A stretch of 64,000 nt of DNA from the NCBI GenBank assembly GCA_964423205.1, contig CAYRDX010000002.1, positions 62,001 to 126,000 of the forward strand, written 5' to 3'. Made by a program: the position numbers and the translations under genes. The notes beneath the pieces are model-generated. The model saw only the letters and a list, made by a program, of their open reading frames with translations, did no database searches and was not told where the DNA came from. Origin of the DNA: UBA6168 sp964423205 (GTDB lineage: Bacteria; Bacteroidota; Bacteroidia; Chitinophagales; Saprospiraceae). Below are positions 52,150 to 61,005 of the stretch, piece after piece. Numbering within the stretch: the first letter of the stretch is position 1; each line of letters opens with the position of its first letter.

Positions 52150-53145
52150 TTATGCGGCCATTTCAAAATTACTGTATTCTTCCAGAATCTGGTCAAGAAT
52201 AGCAAAAAGCATTTCAGGGTCTTCATTTGTAACCAATTGCTGGCGGTAGCGCTTGATATCGGGGAATCCTTTGAAATAGTTAGTGTAGTGCCTCCTGGTT
52301 TCGAGGATACCGAGTTTTTCTCCTTTCCATTCCATGGCACTTTCGAGGTGCCTTCTGGCGGCATTTACTCTTTCATGAGTAGTTGGTTTATACATAAATT
52401 CACCTGTTTCAAAGAAATGTTTGATTTCTCTGAAAATCCAGGGATATCCGATGGCGGCTCTTCCAATCATTATCCCATCCACCCCATATCGGTTTTTGTA
52501 TTGTAGTGCTTTTTCAGGACTGTCAATATCGCCATTGCCAAAAATCGGAATAGACATCCTGGGGTTGGATTTTACCCGGGCAATTTCTGTCCAATCGGCT
52601 TCTCCCTTATACATCTGTGAGCGGGTTCGGCCGTGAATGGTCAATGCCTGGATTCCCACATCCTGTAAGCGCTCGGCGACTTCGTAAATGTTGATGGAAT
52701 TATCGTCCCAGCCAAGTCGTGTTTTTACTGTAACCGGTTTACTGGTGCTTTTCACAACAGCCGCTGTCAGTTCAACCATTTTGCAAACGTCTTTCAATAA
52801 TCCTGCGCCTGCCATCCGGTTGGCAACCTTTGCCACAGGGCATCCGTAATTGATATCGATAATGTCAGGGTTGGCATTTTCAACAATTTGCGCAGCGGCA
52901 ATCATGGAGTCGAGTTGTCCGCCGAAGTATTGGATTCCTATTGGCCTTTCATAGTCAAACACCTCAAGTTTTTTAAAGCTTTTATCGGCTTCATGAACCA
53001 AGCCATCAGCGCTGATAAACTCGGTGTACATGAGATCAGCCCCATTTCCCTTGCATAAGCGGCGAAATGGTGGGTCGCTCACATCTTCCATAGGTGCGAG
53101 AAGCAGGGGGAATTCACCCAGTTCTATGTTTCCGATTTTTACCAA
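52150..53145 (-). CDS. dusB: tRNA-dihydrouridine synthase (DusB family)
   Basis: A 331-residue flavin enzyme that reduces uridines in tRNA to dihydrouridine. FMN-barrel motifs are LLLAPMEDVSDPPFRRLCK, DINYGCPVAKVANRMAGAGL (catalytic C102), TVKTRLGWD and GVDGIMIGRAAIGYPWIFRE. The C-terminal helical domain is present. It is the first gene of the minus-strand dusB-cca-rimO run. A TAACTTTG box lies 29 bp before its ATG. Confidence 0.93.
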   Translation of the reverse strand: MVKIGNIELGEFPLLLAPMEDVSDPPFRRLCKGNGADLMYTEFISADGLVHEADKSFKKLEVFDYERPIGIQYFGGQLDSMIAAAQIVENANPDIIDINYGCPVAKVANRMAGAGLLKDVCKMVELTAAVVKSTSKPVTVKTRLGWDDNSINIYEVAERLQDVGIQALTIHGRTRSQMYKGEADWTEIARVKSNPRMSIPIFGNGDIDSPEKALQYKNRYGVDGIMIGRAAIGYPWIFREIKHFFETGEFMYKPTTHERVNAARRHLESAMEWKGEKLGILETRRHYTNYFKGFPDIKRYRQQLVTNEDPEMLFAILDQILEEYSNFEMAA

Positions 53146-53173
53146 AGTTTAATTTATTGGCTGAAAAGCGGCG

Positions 53174-53181
53174 CAAAGTTA
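53174..53181 (-). promoter_or_regulatory. -7 box TAACTTTG upstream of dusB
   Basis: Plus-strand CAAAGTTA, an exact TAnnTTTG box on the minus strand; expected leader of about 22 nt. No clear -33. Confidence 0.55.
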
Positions 53182-53259
53182 AGTCTAATGGCTGAGAATC
53201 TTCCCGATTTGCCAAAATTGAAAGGTCACAAGGAAAGTATTGGTTTCATCTCCTTTTAG

Positions 53260-53696
53260 TCAATGAGATTTTCCGGCTTTATTTTTCTCCATAATTCCTT
53301 CGATAGTTGGTGCCTGCCATTTGGCAAATCCCACTGGCTGACTGGCTGCTGTTCTGAGGGCTTTGCTGCTTCTCCTTTTGTCGTATATCATGGCAAAAGT
53401 CATGATGAGACCGGTGGCAATGATGATAAACAAGAGGATTCCTGCGTCAAAACCCGGAACCTGAGATTCCGTAGGAATGGCATAAAACAATAGTACGGTA
53501 ATGAGGCCGCGAGGTGCAATGAAAAGTTGAGGGATGATATCGGTGGCCCCAGAGCTTCCAATCCGAATTTCATAAGAATACCCAGCAGGATAAGCATCAA
53601 CACTGATGGAACATTGGTCTTTTTCGAAATTTCACCAAAAAGGAAAGAAAGGATAATAACCTATGAAGCTTCAATAATCAGGTTGTATGATGACAA
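53260..53696 (-). pseudogene. Cation/proton antiporter remnant (internal deletion, frameshift, stop)
   Basis: Read on the minus strand, the first part encodes LSSYNLIIEAS, a TAG (53661-53663), then VIILSFLFGEISKKTNVPSV and LMLILLGILMKFGLEALG. That is the first one or two membrane segments of a CPA-type antiporter. About 53560 the sense moves to another frame and reads SGATDIIPQLFIAPRGLI, then TVLLFYAIPTESQVPGFDAG up to a normal-looking C-terminus. This is the last part of the same kind of protein. The whole middle of the gene, some 300 codons, is missing. It cannot make a working transporter. Confidence 0.75.
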
Positions 53697-53835
53697 AATG
53701 CAATGACTTAGTCGATTTTAGAACTCTAATGACCATCCTCAAGTCATACCTGTAAATTTTTTGTAAGGATTTCATCAGTTTGCGATAATGGAACCGCTAC
53801 TAAGCTCTTCATGTGTACATTTGTTCCATTAAGTA

Positions 53836-53861
53836 AAAAGGCAAAAGGCAAAAGGCAAAAG
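53836..53861. repeat. Tandem heptamer array AAAAGGC, 3.7 units
   Basis: Three full AAAAGGC units and AAAAG. A third heptamer type in the middle slot of the dispersed element. Confidence 0.88.
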
Positions 53862-53907
53862 TATTCCAACTGATTTTCAAGTGGTCAAGAAAACAATTTG
53901 GCAACTT

Positions 53908-53915
53908 TATTTTTG
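53908..53915 (+). promoter_or_regulatory. -7 box TATTTTTG inside repeat copy D, facing hemB
   Basis: An exact TAnnTTTG box in the element core; transcription would start near 53922, 37 nt before the hemB ATG. Confidence 0.55.
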
Positions 53916-53958
53916 ACTCATTACTAATAAAGATTTTCCTAATCCAATTTATATCAGA

Positions 53959-54945
53959 ATGTTACGCAGACCAAGAAGAAACCGCAGATCAGATGCAATC
54001 AGAGGATTAAGCCAAGAGACTCATCTTCAAACCAGTCATCTCGTTTTCCCACTATTTCTTGTGCCCGGTGCTAATGTCAATAATGAAATTCATTCCTTGC
54101 CCGGGATATTCAGGCTTTCAGAGGACAATGTCCTGAAGGAAATTGACGAATGCATGAGTTTGGGTCTCAATACCTTTATCATGTTTCCAGCTATTCCGGA
54201 TGAAAAGAAAGACAAAACGGGAACCCATGGATATGCTTCCGACAATTTTTATCTCAAGGTGACCGCAAACATTAAAAAGCGATTCCCGGAGGCTTGTCTT
54301 ATTAGTGACGTTGCACTTGACCCATACAGTGTAGATGGACATGATGGAATAGTTCGTGGAGGAAAGATAGTCAATGATGAAACGCTCGCTGTTTTAGGGA
54401 AAATGGCTGTAGCTCAGGCAGAGGCTGGTTTTGACATCCTTGGGCCAAGCGATATGATGGATGGAAGAGTAGGTTTCATCCGTGAACAACTCGATGATGC
54501 GGGCTTTACTGATACCGGAATTATGTCATACACAGCAAAATATGCCAGTGCTTTTTATGGTCCATTCAGAGATGCTTTGGACAGTGCTCCTCGGGCAGGC
54601 GAAGATATTCCGAAAGACAAAAAGACTTACCAAATGAACCCGGCTAACAAACAGGAGGCATTAATAGAAGCGGAACTGGATACTATGGAAGGTGCCGATT
54701 TCCTGATGGTCAAACCTGCGCTTAACTATCTCGATGTTATTCATCTGCTGAAGGATAATTTTGAATTGCCTATTGCTGCCTATCATGTTAGTGGAGAATG
54801 TGCCATGCTTAGTGCTGCCTGCCGAAATGGCTGGCTTGATTTTAACAGGGCAATGCCCGAAACGTTGATGAGTATAAAAAGGGCTGGTGCAGACGTCATT
54901 ATCACTTACTTTGCTAAGGATTTCGCCAAAATGGTGAATCCTTAA
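53959..54945 (+). CDS. hemB: Delta-aminolevulinic acid dehydratase (porphobilinogen synthase)
   Basis: A 328-residue enzyme that joins two 5-aminolevulinate molecules into porphobilinogen in heme synthesis. Schiff-base lysines are K194 (SYTAKYASAFYGPFRDA) and K252 (DFLMVKPALNYLD). The metal site reads DVALDPYSVDGHDGIV, with Asp in place of the Cys cluster of zinc enzymes, so it should be of the magnesium-dependent type. The start MLRRPRRNRRSDAIRG is the family start. Upstream DNA is supplied by repeat copy D. It ends at a bidirectional terminator. Confidence 0.96.
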   Translation: MLRRPRRNRRSDAIRGLSQETHLQTSHLVFPLFLVPGANVNNEIHSLPGIFRLSEDNVLKEIDECMSLGLNTFIMFPAIPDEKKDKTGTHGYASDNFYLKVTANIKKRFPEACLISDVALDPYSVDGHDGIVRGGKIVNDETLAVLGKMAVAQAEAGFDILGPSDMMDGRVGFIREQLDDAGFTDTGIMSYTAKYASAFYGPFRDALDSAPRAGEDIPKDKKTYQMNPANKQEALIEAELDTMEGADFLMVKPALNYLDVIHLLKDNFELPIAAYHVSGECAMLSAACRNGWLDFNRAMPETLMSIKRAGADVIITYFAKDFAKMVNP

Positions 54946-54952
54946 AATGAAA

Positions 54953-54984
54953 AACCTCCGGAAAGCTTGACACTTCCGGAGGTT
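54953..54984. terminator. Bidirectional terminator after hemB
   Basis: AACCTCCGGAA (54953-54963) and TTCCGGAGGTT (54974-54984), a perfect 11 bp stem; a TTTTT run follows on the minus strand, fewer T on the plus strand. Confidence 0.85.
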
Positions 54985-55018
54985 CTCAGTTGGTTGTTTG
55001 AAATTCTCCTTACGGAAA

Positions 55019-55183
55019 TCAACCTGCCAAAAAGAAAAGGTAAATACCAATAGCACCAATCGCAATCATTACTAAAGGTGCAATAGTTTCCACAAAATTG
55101 CTTTTTGATTCAAGTTCTGCTTCGCTTCCGTAGTGTTTCAGATTAAAAGTGTGAGGAGTAGATCTTTCAATCATAATGTTCAT
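55019..55183 (-). CDS. 54-residue membrane-anchored small protein
   Basis: The frame starting at 55183 reads MNIMIERSTPHTFNLKHYGS, then a charged part EAELESKSNF and a C-terminal membrane helix (IAPLVMIAIGAIGIYLFFLAG). A second in-frame ATG three codons later is possible. Orientation would be N-in with the tail in the membrane. It ends just before the terminator at 54953-54984, in the right sense for it. No family recognised. A TATTTTTG box at 55482-55489 (minus) is 300 bp upstream and may be its promoter. Confidence 0.6.
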   Translation of the reverse strand: MNIMIERSTPHTFNLKHYGSEAELESKSNFVETIAPLVMIAIGAIGIYLFFLAG

Positions 55184-55679
55184 GGGTATATAATGTGAAA
55201 TAATAAGGATTACCAACTATGTAAGAGTCTGCTACCTTCAGTGCTCTTTTGCACTTTGTTATATATGGGATTACTTACTGCCATGTGTCGAAACACACCT
55301 TTCTTGGTCTGCTTACACAGGACTTTATCTTATCCAAACTTGATAACCAATGACAGAGAAAGAATGGAAGGAACTAATTTCCACCCATTACGTAGAGAAG
55401 TGTAGTTCACTAATTAGAACCTGATTAATGATCAGGATGGATTGGGATTTGAGGTTGAATAGTTTCTTTTCAGTGACCATGCAAAAATATGAAAAATATT
55501 TAAAAAAAAAATATGAATGAGATTTTTTTTCTCCTGATTAAAATTTTTTTTTCAACCACGCAGTTAGATAAGTTTTATTTTCAAATTGATTTTCCTGCCG
55601 CTTTTCCTTCTAAACCCCTGTTTTTATCGAATTTTACCTCTGTGTTAAAAAATTTATTAGAAAATTTCCTTATAAGCTT
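55184..55679. other. AT-rich non-coding region
   Basis: About 500 bp with no convincing gene. It holds a small palindrome CCTGAT-TAATG-ATCAGG (55420-55436), a minus-strand TATTTTTG box (55482-55489) and long A and T runs from 55490 to 55560 that should bend the DNA. Short frames here are just low-complexity Phe/Lys/Leu translation. Confidence 0.55.
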
Positions 55680-55708
55680 TTTGCATTTGAATTACTCTTT
55701 TATCTTTG
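55680..55708 (+). promoter_or_regulatory. Promoter TTTG-N17-TATCTTTG upstream of the T9SS cargo gene
   Basis: TTTG at 55680-55683 and TATCTTTG at 55701-55708 with a 17 bp spacer, slightly short of the usual 19-21. The leader would be about 155 nt. Confidence 0.55.
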
Positions 55709-55871
55709 ACTCATGGTCAATTTAGCCTACCTTTATTCGGCGTGTTTTCTGACCGTCATCCCATTTTCCGATTAGTATTTTCTAACATTACTGAAACTTA
55801 CACCTGATGAAAGAATCCGCCATAGTTAATGGCGAATGTTTCTTTCCGGCGCAAATTATATTCTCATGGGA

Positions 55872-58800
55872 ATGACGAATCTTACGCGGATAGCGAGCCT
55901 GGGTTCAATCGCCTTAATATTTCTCCTTTTACCATTAAATAAGAATTTTGGTCAGTCCCTGACCTGTACTGATATGGTGCAAGTGTCAGTTAGTCCCACT
56001 ATATCCTCATGTTCGGCCACCCTAAGTGTTTCCTCCTTGGCTTCAGGAGGAATTGCTCCTCTCAATTTTTTTTCCGCAATACGAGGTGTAAAATTGATTC
56101 CAGCAGTTGTATCTGCAACTGAACCGTATGTAACAGCTTATGGAAATAATACCCTAACCATTAATAATTCCACATCCATCCTTGGGAAAGTATTGACAGT
56201 AACGATAACCGATGCTTCTGGTAATAAGTGCTGGAGTAAAGTTGTGTTGGAGGATAAGTCTGCACCGGTGATAACATGTACGATACCACCATTTTTGATG
56301 AGTTGTCTGGATACAATCTCGTCCGCTTTTCCAAATCCTCTTCACTCTGGCGTGCCAAGAGCTGTTGGTTCAGACAATTGCGGAATACCCGAAGTGATAT
56401 TAGTGAGTGAAGTCCAGAGTACTCAAGCAGGACCAATATGTGAAAAAGACTCCACAATCATAACCAGGACATATCAAGCGGTAGATGCTTTTGGTAATAG
56501 ATCTTCAACTTGCCAAACTGTCATTAAAATCGGCCGTCCAAACATTCAGCTTATTGATGACCTGGCTGCGCCTGATGACACGTTGAAACTTTCTGATTTA
56601 ATTCCTGATAAGGTTTTTTCATGTTCTCTAAAGGATTTGGAAAAACATGAGTCTGCTGATTCTACAGGCAAGGAATTGCTTAAGTTCAACAAAATGCTGT
56701 GTGGTTATCAGATAAAGTGGACTGACAGTAAACTGAGCAATAGGGCTCCTTGTGATTATACTTATAAGATATTGCGTGACTGGATAGCCATTTGCTGGTG
56801 CACTGGAAAAGTTCTAAATCATCAGCAGGTTGTAAAGGTTATAGACAATTCCCCTCCTCCTCTTGATAAAATTCCTTCATCTGTTAACTTGAGTGCGAAT
56901 CAGAAAGGTACTCACCCTGCATTTTGTTCCAGTACCGGGAAATTACCAATTTTTGAAAGTATCGATACTTGTTCAGGTCCTGCCGAAATCAAGATTTCCA
57001 CGCCTCTTGGTTTGATTGAAAATGGTGGTTCATTGCCCCAGCCTGGTTTGACCTTGGGAGACCACATCGTTACAGTTATTCTGACTGATAAATGTGGAAA
57101 TCAATCATTCAAAAATGTAACCCTTGTTGTTAAAGATGATATTGCACCAGTTGCAGTCTGTCAGGAATTTACCATAGCATCTTTGACAAATGAGGGTAAA
57201 GTGACCGTGTTCGCAAACTCATTTGACGCAGGTAGTCATGACAATTGTTGTCTTGACAAAATAAAGGTCAAAAAAATAGGGCAGGCTGATTCTGAATTTA
57301 ATGACTTTGTGAAATACGATTGTAACGACTTACCTGGTCCTCATAAAGTAATTCTGAGAGCCTATGATTGCAATTCACCACAACTGTATAATGATTGCCT
57401 GGTTGACCTTAAACTCCAGGACAAGCTGAAACCTACCATTTCTTGTCCTGACAAGACCATCACTTGCGATGAATACGCATTGAACCTTCGTGAACAACTC
57501 CAGGGTAAGACTGGCGAAGATGCTGCTAACCTTGTATTGGGTATTGGTGGTATTACTCCAATAATTTCTGACAACTGTACACCAACACGTGTATTTGGCA
57601 ACTATACTAATGAAATTGATAAGTGCTACAGTGGAATTATCCGTTTGGTTTGGAAAGCTAAAGATCAATCAGGAAACGAATCCGATACCTGCCACACAAT
57701 CGTTACATCTACTTACAAAAGAGATATTCTTTGGCATGCTACTAACAAGAAAGACTCCAGCGATATTGTTTTCCCGGGCAACAAGACTCTGGACTGCCTT
57801 ACTGATGCTGCAAATATCGACTTCGGTAAAGTTTGGATTAATCCTGCAAGGGAGACTTGTGAGTTGATTGCTACTACTTACTGCGATGTTATTTTTACTG
57901 CACAGGTAGGTGATTTGGCTGCTGTTGGTGCCTGTTACAAAGTAGTTCGTACCTATCAAGTTGTTGACTGGTGCACTTTTGGCGGTGAAAAAGACGGTGT
58001 TCCTATCTATATCCAACAGTATCTTACCAATAGGGCTTCACCTATCGATTTGCAAGTTGGTTTTAGGAGCAAGGATTTTGCAGGAAGTAAAAATGGAAAT
58101 GCCTGCACTGCCGAGAGTTCCCATTTGGCATGGCAGCAAACTGTCTATGTATTTGATAATGTCGCTCCTGTTTTCACTCACGGATGCTCTATTGATTCTG
58201 TTAAAATAGAAAACGATGCCTGCACAGCTACCGTTACTTTACCTAAACCCACAATCAGCGATTGCAGTTCCGTTCATTTAAGAACCGCAAATAGCCCACT
58301 TGGAGAAGGGTTTGGTCCCTTTACTAATGTCAAACCCGGAACTTATGCAGTGACCTACATTGCTACTGACCTCTGCAACAATTTTACTACTTGTAAGACT
58401 TCTGTCAAGGTTTTTGACGGAAAGCCCCCAGTTGCATACTGCAAGAACTCCCTCATCATAGTGCTGAATGATCAAGGTAAAGCAACTGTTTCAGCTAAAG
58501 ATTTTGATTTTAAAAGCTTCGACAATTGTTCATCTAATCTCAAATTCTCTTTTTCAAGTGATACCACATTTACCACTCTCAACCTCGAGTGCCGGCATGT
58601 TGGCGCTATCAATATAGAGATGTGGGTAACTGACGAAGCCGGTAATAAGGATTTTTGTCAAACGCTGTTATTTGTGCAGCAGCATGTGGCATCTCCCTGT
58701 CCACGACCCAGGCTTGCAGTGGCTGGCAAAGTGTCAAATGAAAATGACGGGACCATTGAAGGTGTAACTTTAAAACTCAGCGGGTCAAATGAGCAATCGT

Positions 58801-59930
58801 TTTTAACTTCAGCAGATGGACAGTTTCATTTTGAAGAATTGGAATTAGGAGCGGATTACTCAGTCACACCAAAGAAAAATTCTGACTATCTAAACGGGGT
58901 GTCCACTTTTGATATGGTACTCATTAGCCGTCATATTTTGGGCATTCAACATTTGAACTCACCTTATAAGATCATTGCTGCCGACGTCAACAAATCAGGA
59001 TATGTGACAACACTTGACCTGGTTGAAATTCGCAAATTGATTTTGTTTGTCAATAGTTCCTTCCCTTCCAATGATTCATGGAGGTTTGTTGAAAAGGATT
59101 TTGTCTTTACAAACCCACAGAATCCGTTTTCATCCATGTTTCCTGAGGCCATCAATGTTAATAATATTGAGTCGGAAATCCTTGATGCCAATTTTGTGGC
59201 CGTTAAAATTGGCGATGTTAATGGTTCGGCCGCTGTCAACTTGCTGCATAAGCCCGAATCAAGAAATACATCTGGTTCATTTGAAATCAGCATCGAGGAT
59301 AGGATTTTGACTAAAGGAGATTTTATAGAGGTGCCATTTCATGCCTCAATTAGCAGTATTATTGGTTTCCAATTTGCCCTAAACTTCAATCCTGCTGCCT
59401 TGGAACTGGTAGAAGTTATACCTGGTGTACTAAAGCCGGAGAGTTTTGGCAATAAGAAAATAGACAATGGTGAATTATTAACCAGTTGGTATCGCAATAC
59501 GGCTGAATCTACCTTAGCATCCGAATTGTTCACTTTAAAATTCAAGGTCAAATCAAATGGACCATTGAAAGAATTTCTGAGCTTAAATAAAAAGGATTTT
59601 GCCAATGAAGCCTACAATAGTACACTTGAGTTCCAGGCTGTTCAATTGAATTTTATTTCAAAAGATACCCACATTTTATCGGTTTCAAACTCTCCAAATC
59701 CATTCCGGAATGCAACCTCTTTGAGATTTACACTTCCGGTGGAAAGCCATGTAAAAATCACCATTTCCGATGCAACTGGAAGAATCTACCGGACAGTTGA
59801 GAAAGGATTCAGCAGAGGGTTGAATGAAATTTATGTCAGACGAGAAGACTTGGGCGGTAGCGGGATTTACACCTATTTTTTTCAAGCCGGAAGTCAAACA
59901 CAAGTTGGAAAGTTAGTTTTGATTGATTAA
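55872..59930 (+). CDS. Giant secreted HYR-repeat protein with dockerin-like, cohesin-like and T9SS sorting domains
   Basis: 1352 residues from the ATG at 55872, chosen because it opens a signal peptide (MTNLTRIASLGSIALIFLLL); an ATG two codons earlier and one at 55836 are possible. Residues to about 930 are Cys-rich HYR-like/beta-sandwich repeats (APVAVCQEFTIASLTNEGKV; PPVAYCKNSLIIVLNDQGKA; DNC motifs). Then a carboxypeptidase-regulatory-like domain (about 944-990), a dockerin-like region with two calcium-loop units (ADVNKSGYVTTLDLVEIRKL; VKIGDVNGS, about 1006-1118), a cohesin-like domain (about 1136-1260) and a type IX sorting domain (about 1268-1352, SPNPFRNATSLRFTLP to GKLVLID). Probably a cell-surface adhesin or matrix protein. 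Confidence 0.85.
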   Translation: MTNLTRIASLGSIALIFLLLPLNKNFGQSLTCTDMVQVSVSPTISSCSATLSVSSLASGGIAPLNFFSAIRGVKLIPAVVSATEPYVTAYGNNTLTINNSTSILGKVLTVTITDASGNKCWSKVVLEDKSAPVITCTIPPFLMSCLDTISSAFPNPLHSGVPRAVGSDNCGIPEVILVSEVQSTQAGPICEKDSTIITRTYQAVDAFGNRSSTCQTVIKIGRPNIQLIDDLAAPDDTLKLSDLIPDKVFSCSLKDLEKHESADSTGKELLKFNKMLCGYQIKWTDSKLSNRAPCDYTYKILRDWIAICWCTGKVLNHQQVVKVIDNSPPPLDKIPSSVNLSANQKGTHPAFCSSTGKLPIFESIDTCSGPAEIKISTPLGLIENGGSLPQPGLTLGDHIVTVILTDKCGNQSFKNVTLVVKDDIAPVAVCQEFTIASLTNEGKVTVFANSFDAGSHDNCCLDKIKVKKIGQADSEFNDFVKYDCNDLPGPHKVILRAYDCNSPQLYNDCLVDLKLQDKLKPTISCPDKTITCDEYALNLREQLQGKTGEDAANLVLGIGGITPIISDNCTPTRVFGNYTNEIDKCYSGIIRLVWKAKDQSGNESDTCHTIVTSTYKRDILWHATNKKDSSDIVFPGNKTLDCLTDAANIDFGKVWINPARETCELIATTYCDVIFTAQVGDLAAVGACYKVVRTYQVVDWCTFGGEKDGVPIYIQQYLTNRASPIDLQVGFRSKDFAGSKNGNACTAESSHLAWQQTVYVFDNVAPVFTHGCSIDSVKIENDACTATVTLPKPTISDCSSVHLRTANSPLGEGFGPFTNVKPGTYAVTYIATDLCNNFTTCKTSVKVFDGKPPVAYCKNSLIIVLNDQGKATVSAKDFDFKSFDNCSSNLKFSFSSDTTFTTLNLECRHVGAINIEMWVTDEAGNKDFCQTLLFVQQHVASPCPRPRLAVAGKVSNENDGTIEGVTLKLSGSNEQSFLTSADGQFHFEELELGADYSVTPKKNSDYLNGVSTFDMVLISRHILGIQHLNSPYKIIAADVNKSGYVTTLDLVEIRKLILFVNSSFPSNDSWRFVEKDFVFTNPQNPFSSMFPEAINVNNIESEILDANFVAVKIGDVNGSAAVNLLHKPESRNTSGSFEISIEDRILTKGDFIEVPFHASISSIIGFQFALNFNPAALELVEVIPGVLKPESFGNKKIDNGELLTSWYRNTAESTLASELFTLKFKVKSNGPLKEFLSLNKKDFANEAYNSTLEFQAVQLNFISKDTHILSVSNSPNPFRNATSLRFTLPVESHVKITISDATGRIYRTVEKGFSRGLNEIYVRREDLGGSGIYTYFFQAGSQTQVGKLVLID

Positions 59931-59953
59931 GCTTTGACATATTCTGGCAACCA

Positions 59954-60003
59954 TTAAATGAAAAGGGGAGGTCAATCGCTGTTGACCTCCCCTTTTCATT
60001 TAA
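59954..60003. terminator. Strong bidirectional terminator
   Basis: A perfect 22 bp stem: TTAAATGAAAAGGGGAGGTC plus AA (59954-59975) pairs with 59982-60003 around the loop TCGCTG. It serves both the cargo gene and tonB, which converge here. Confidence 0.93.
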
Positions 60004-60012
60004 AGCTCGTTG

Positions 60013-60894
60013 TTATTTTAACCTGAATTCATAGCTGATAGTGCCGCATTGTTTGTCAACACTTCCTCTGTTAAATTTCCACTGTCTTGCATTTTGTATG
60101 GCCAGTCTTTTCAAATTTTCACTGGTGCTGGTAGAGCCACTTTGTGTATAGTCGGCGCTTATTACGTTGCCATCAGCATCAACGCATACTTGTAACACAA
60201 TACGGCCTTCTTCCTGAGAGTTGTCGTTGATGGAGGGTCCTCTTCGTACTAAACCACGGCTGCCCAGGCCTCCACCTACAACACCGGAACCTGTGCTAAT
60301 ACCCGTCAATATATTCGAATTTGGATCGCCGTTTGGAACTCCCTGATTGCCAGGTTTGCCTGTATTACCTTTTCCGGACCCAGAACCTGAGATGCCACCT
60401 CCGGCAAGCCTGTCTTTTAAGGCCTGCTGCTCCGCTTCTTGTCTTTTTCTTTCAGCTTCTGCTCTGGCTTCCGCATCCCTTCGCTGCTGCTCTTCAATTC
60501 GCCGCTGTCTGTCTTCGGCTTCTGTCTGCCTTTTGGCTTCTTCCTGCCTTTTTCTTAAGGCAATTGCTTCAGGGTCTTCAGTTTGCCTTACCTCTCTTTG
60601 AGGTTGAGGTTTAGGGTTTTGTAGTGAAGTCGGCTTGGGTGGGGGAGTGGGCTCAACCGGAGTGGGTTTTGGCTCATCTGCAGGTTTTGTTGTTGCAGGG
60701 CCTGGGGCATTTTCAACTCCCTGACCAACGTCAGGGATACCTAAATTAACAAGAATTCCTTCCTGTTCAGGAGGAGGGTCTTGATAAGTGAAACCATAGA
60801 TTGCTGCAAGGATAATCAGTAAGGTGTGCAATACAACGCTGAAAATAAGGCCCTTGCGCCGGTTGCCTTCTTCATGTCTGCTGATATCTTCCAT
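60013..60894 (-). CDS. tonB: TonB-family energy transducer
   Basis: 293 residues: N-terminal membrane helix (IFSVVLHTLLIILAAIYGFT), a Pro/Lys-rich stretch (about 60-105), a long charged helix (RKRQEEAKRQTEAEDRQRRI and following, about 113-165), a Gly/Ser/Asn-rich linker and a C-terminal TonB/TolA fold (GRIVLQVCVDADGNVISADY; ARQWKFNRGS). The long charged helix recalls TolA as well as TonB. As the last gene after exbB and two exbD genes it should pass proton-motive energy to outer-membrane receptors. Confidence 0.88.
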   Translation of the reverse strand: MEDISRHEEGNRRKGLIFSVVLHTLLIILAAIYGFTYQDPPPEQEGILVNLGIPDVGQGVENAPGPATTKPADEPKPTPVEPTPPPKPTSLQNPKPQPQREVRQTEDPEAIALRKRQEEAKRQTEAEDRQRRIEEQQRRDAEARAEAERKRQEAEQQALKDRLAGGGISGSGSGKGNTGKPGNQGVPNGDPNSNILTGISTGSGVVGGGLGSRGLVRRGPSINDNSQEEGRIVLQVCVDADGNVISADYTQSGSTSTSENLKRLAIQNARQWKFNRGSVDKQCGTISYEFRLK

Positions 60895-61005
60895 AAGTTG
60901 TTGATTATAATGGTAGAACGCAATATCGTCAGGTATGGGTGGTTAGGAAGCTGGTATTTTTAAAAAAATTAACATGGTAAACAGTAGCAGCCTCCCGTTA
61001 TTTGT

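Larger units (their letters stand above)
53831..53927 (+). repeat. Dispersed intergenic element, copy D (heptamer type)
   Basis: Begins AAGTAAAAAGGC (53831-53842), continues as AAAAGGC heptamers, then the core from 53866 to 53927 (one base change within GTGGTTAAG compared with copy A). It lies between the antiporter remnant and hemB and reads towards hemB. Confidence 0.9.

Noticed and set aside
55513..55725. 70-codon open frame in the AT-rich region
   Set aside because: Composition is low-complexity Phe/Leu/Lys from T/A runs, it overlaps the promoter at 55680-55708, and there is no family resemblance.
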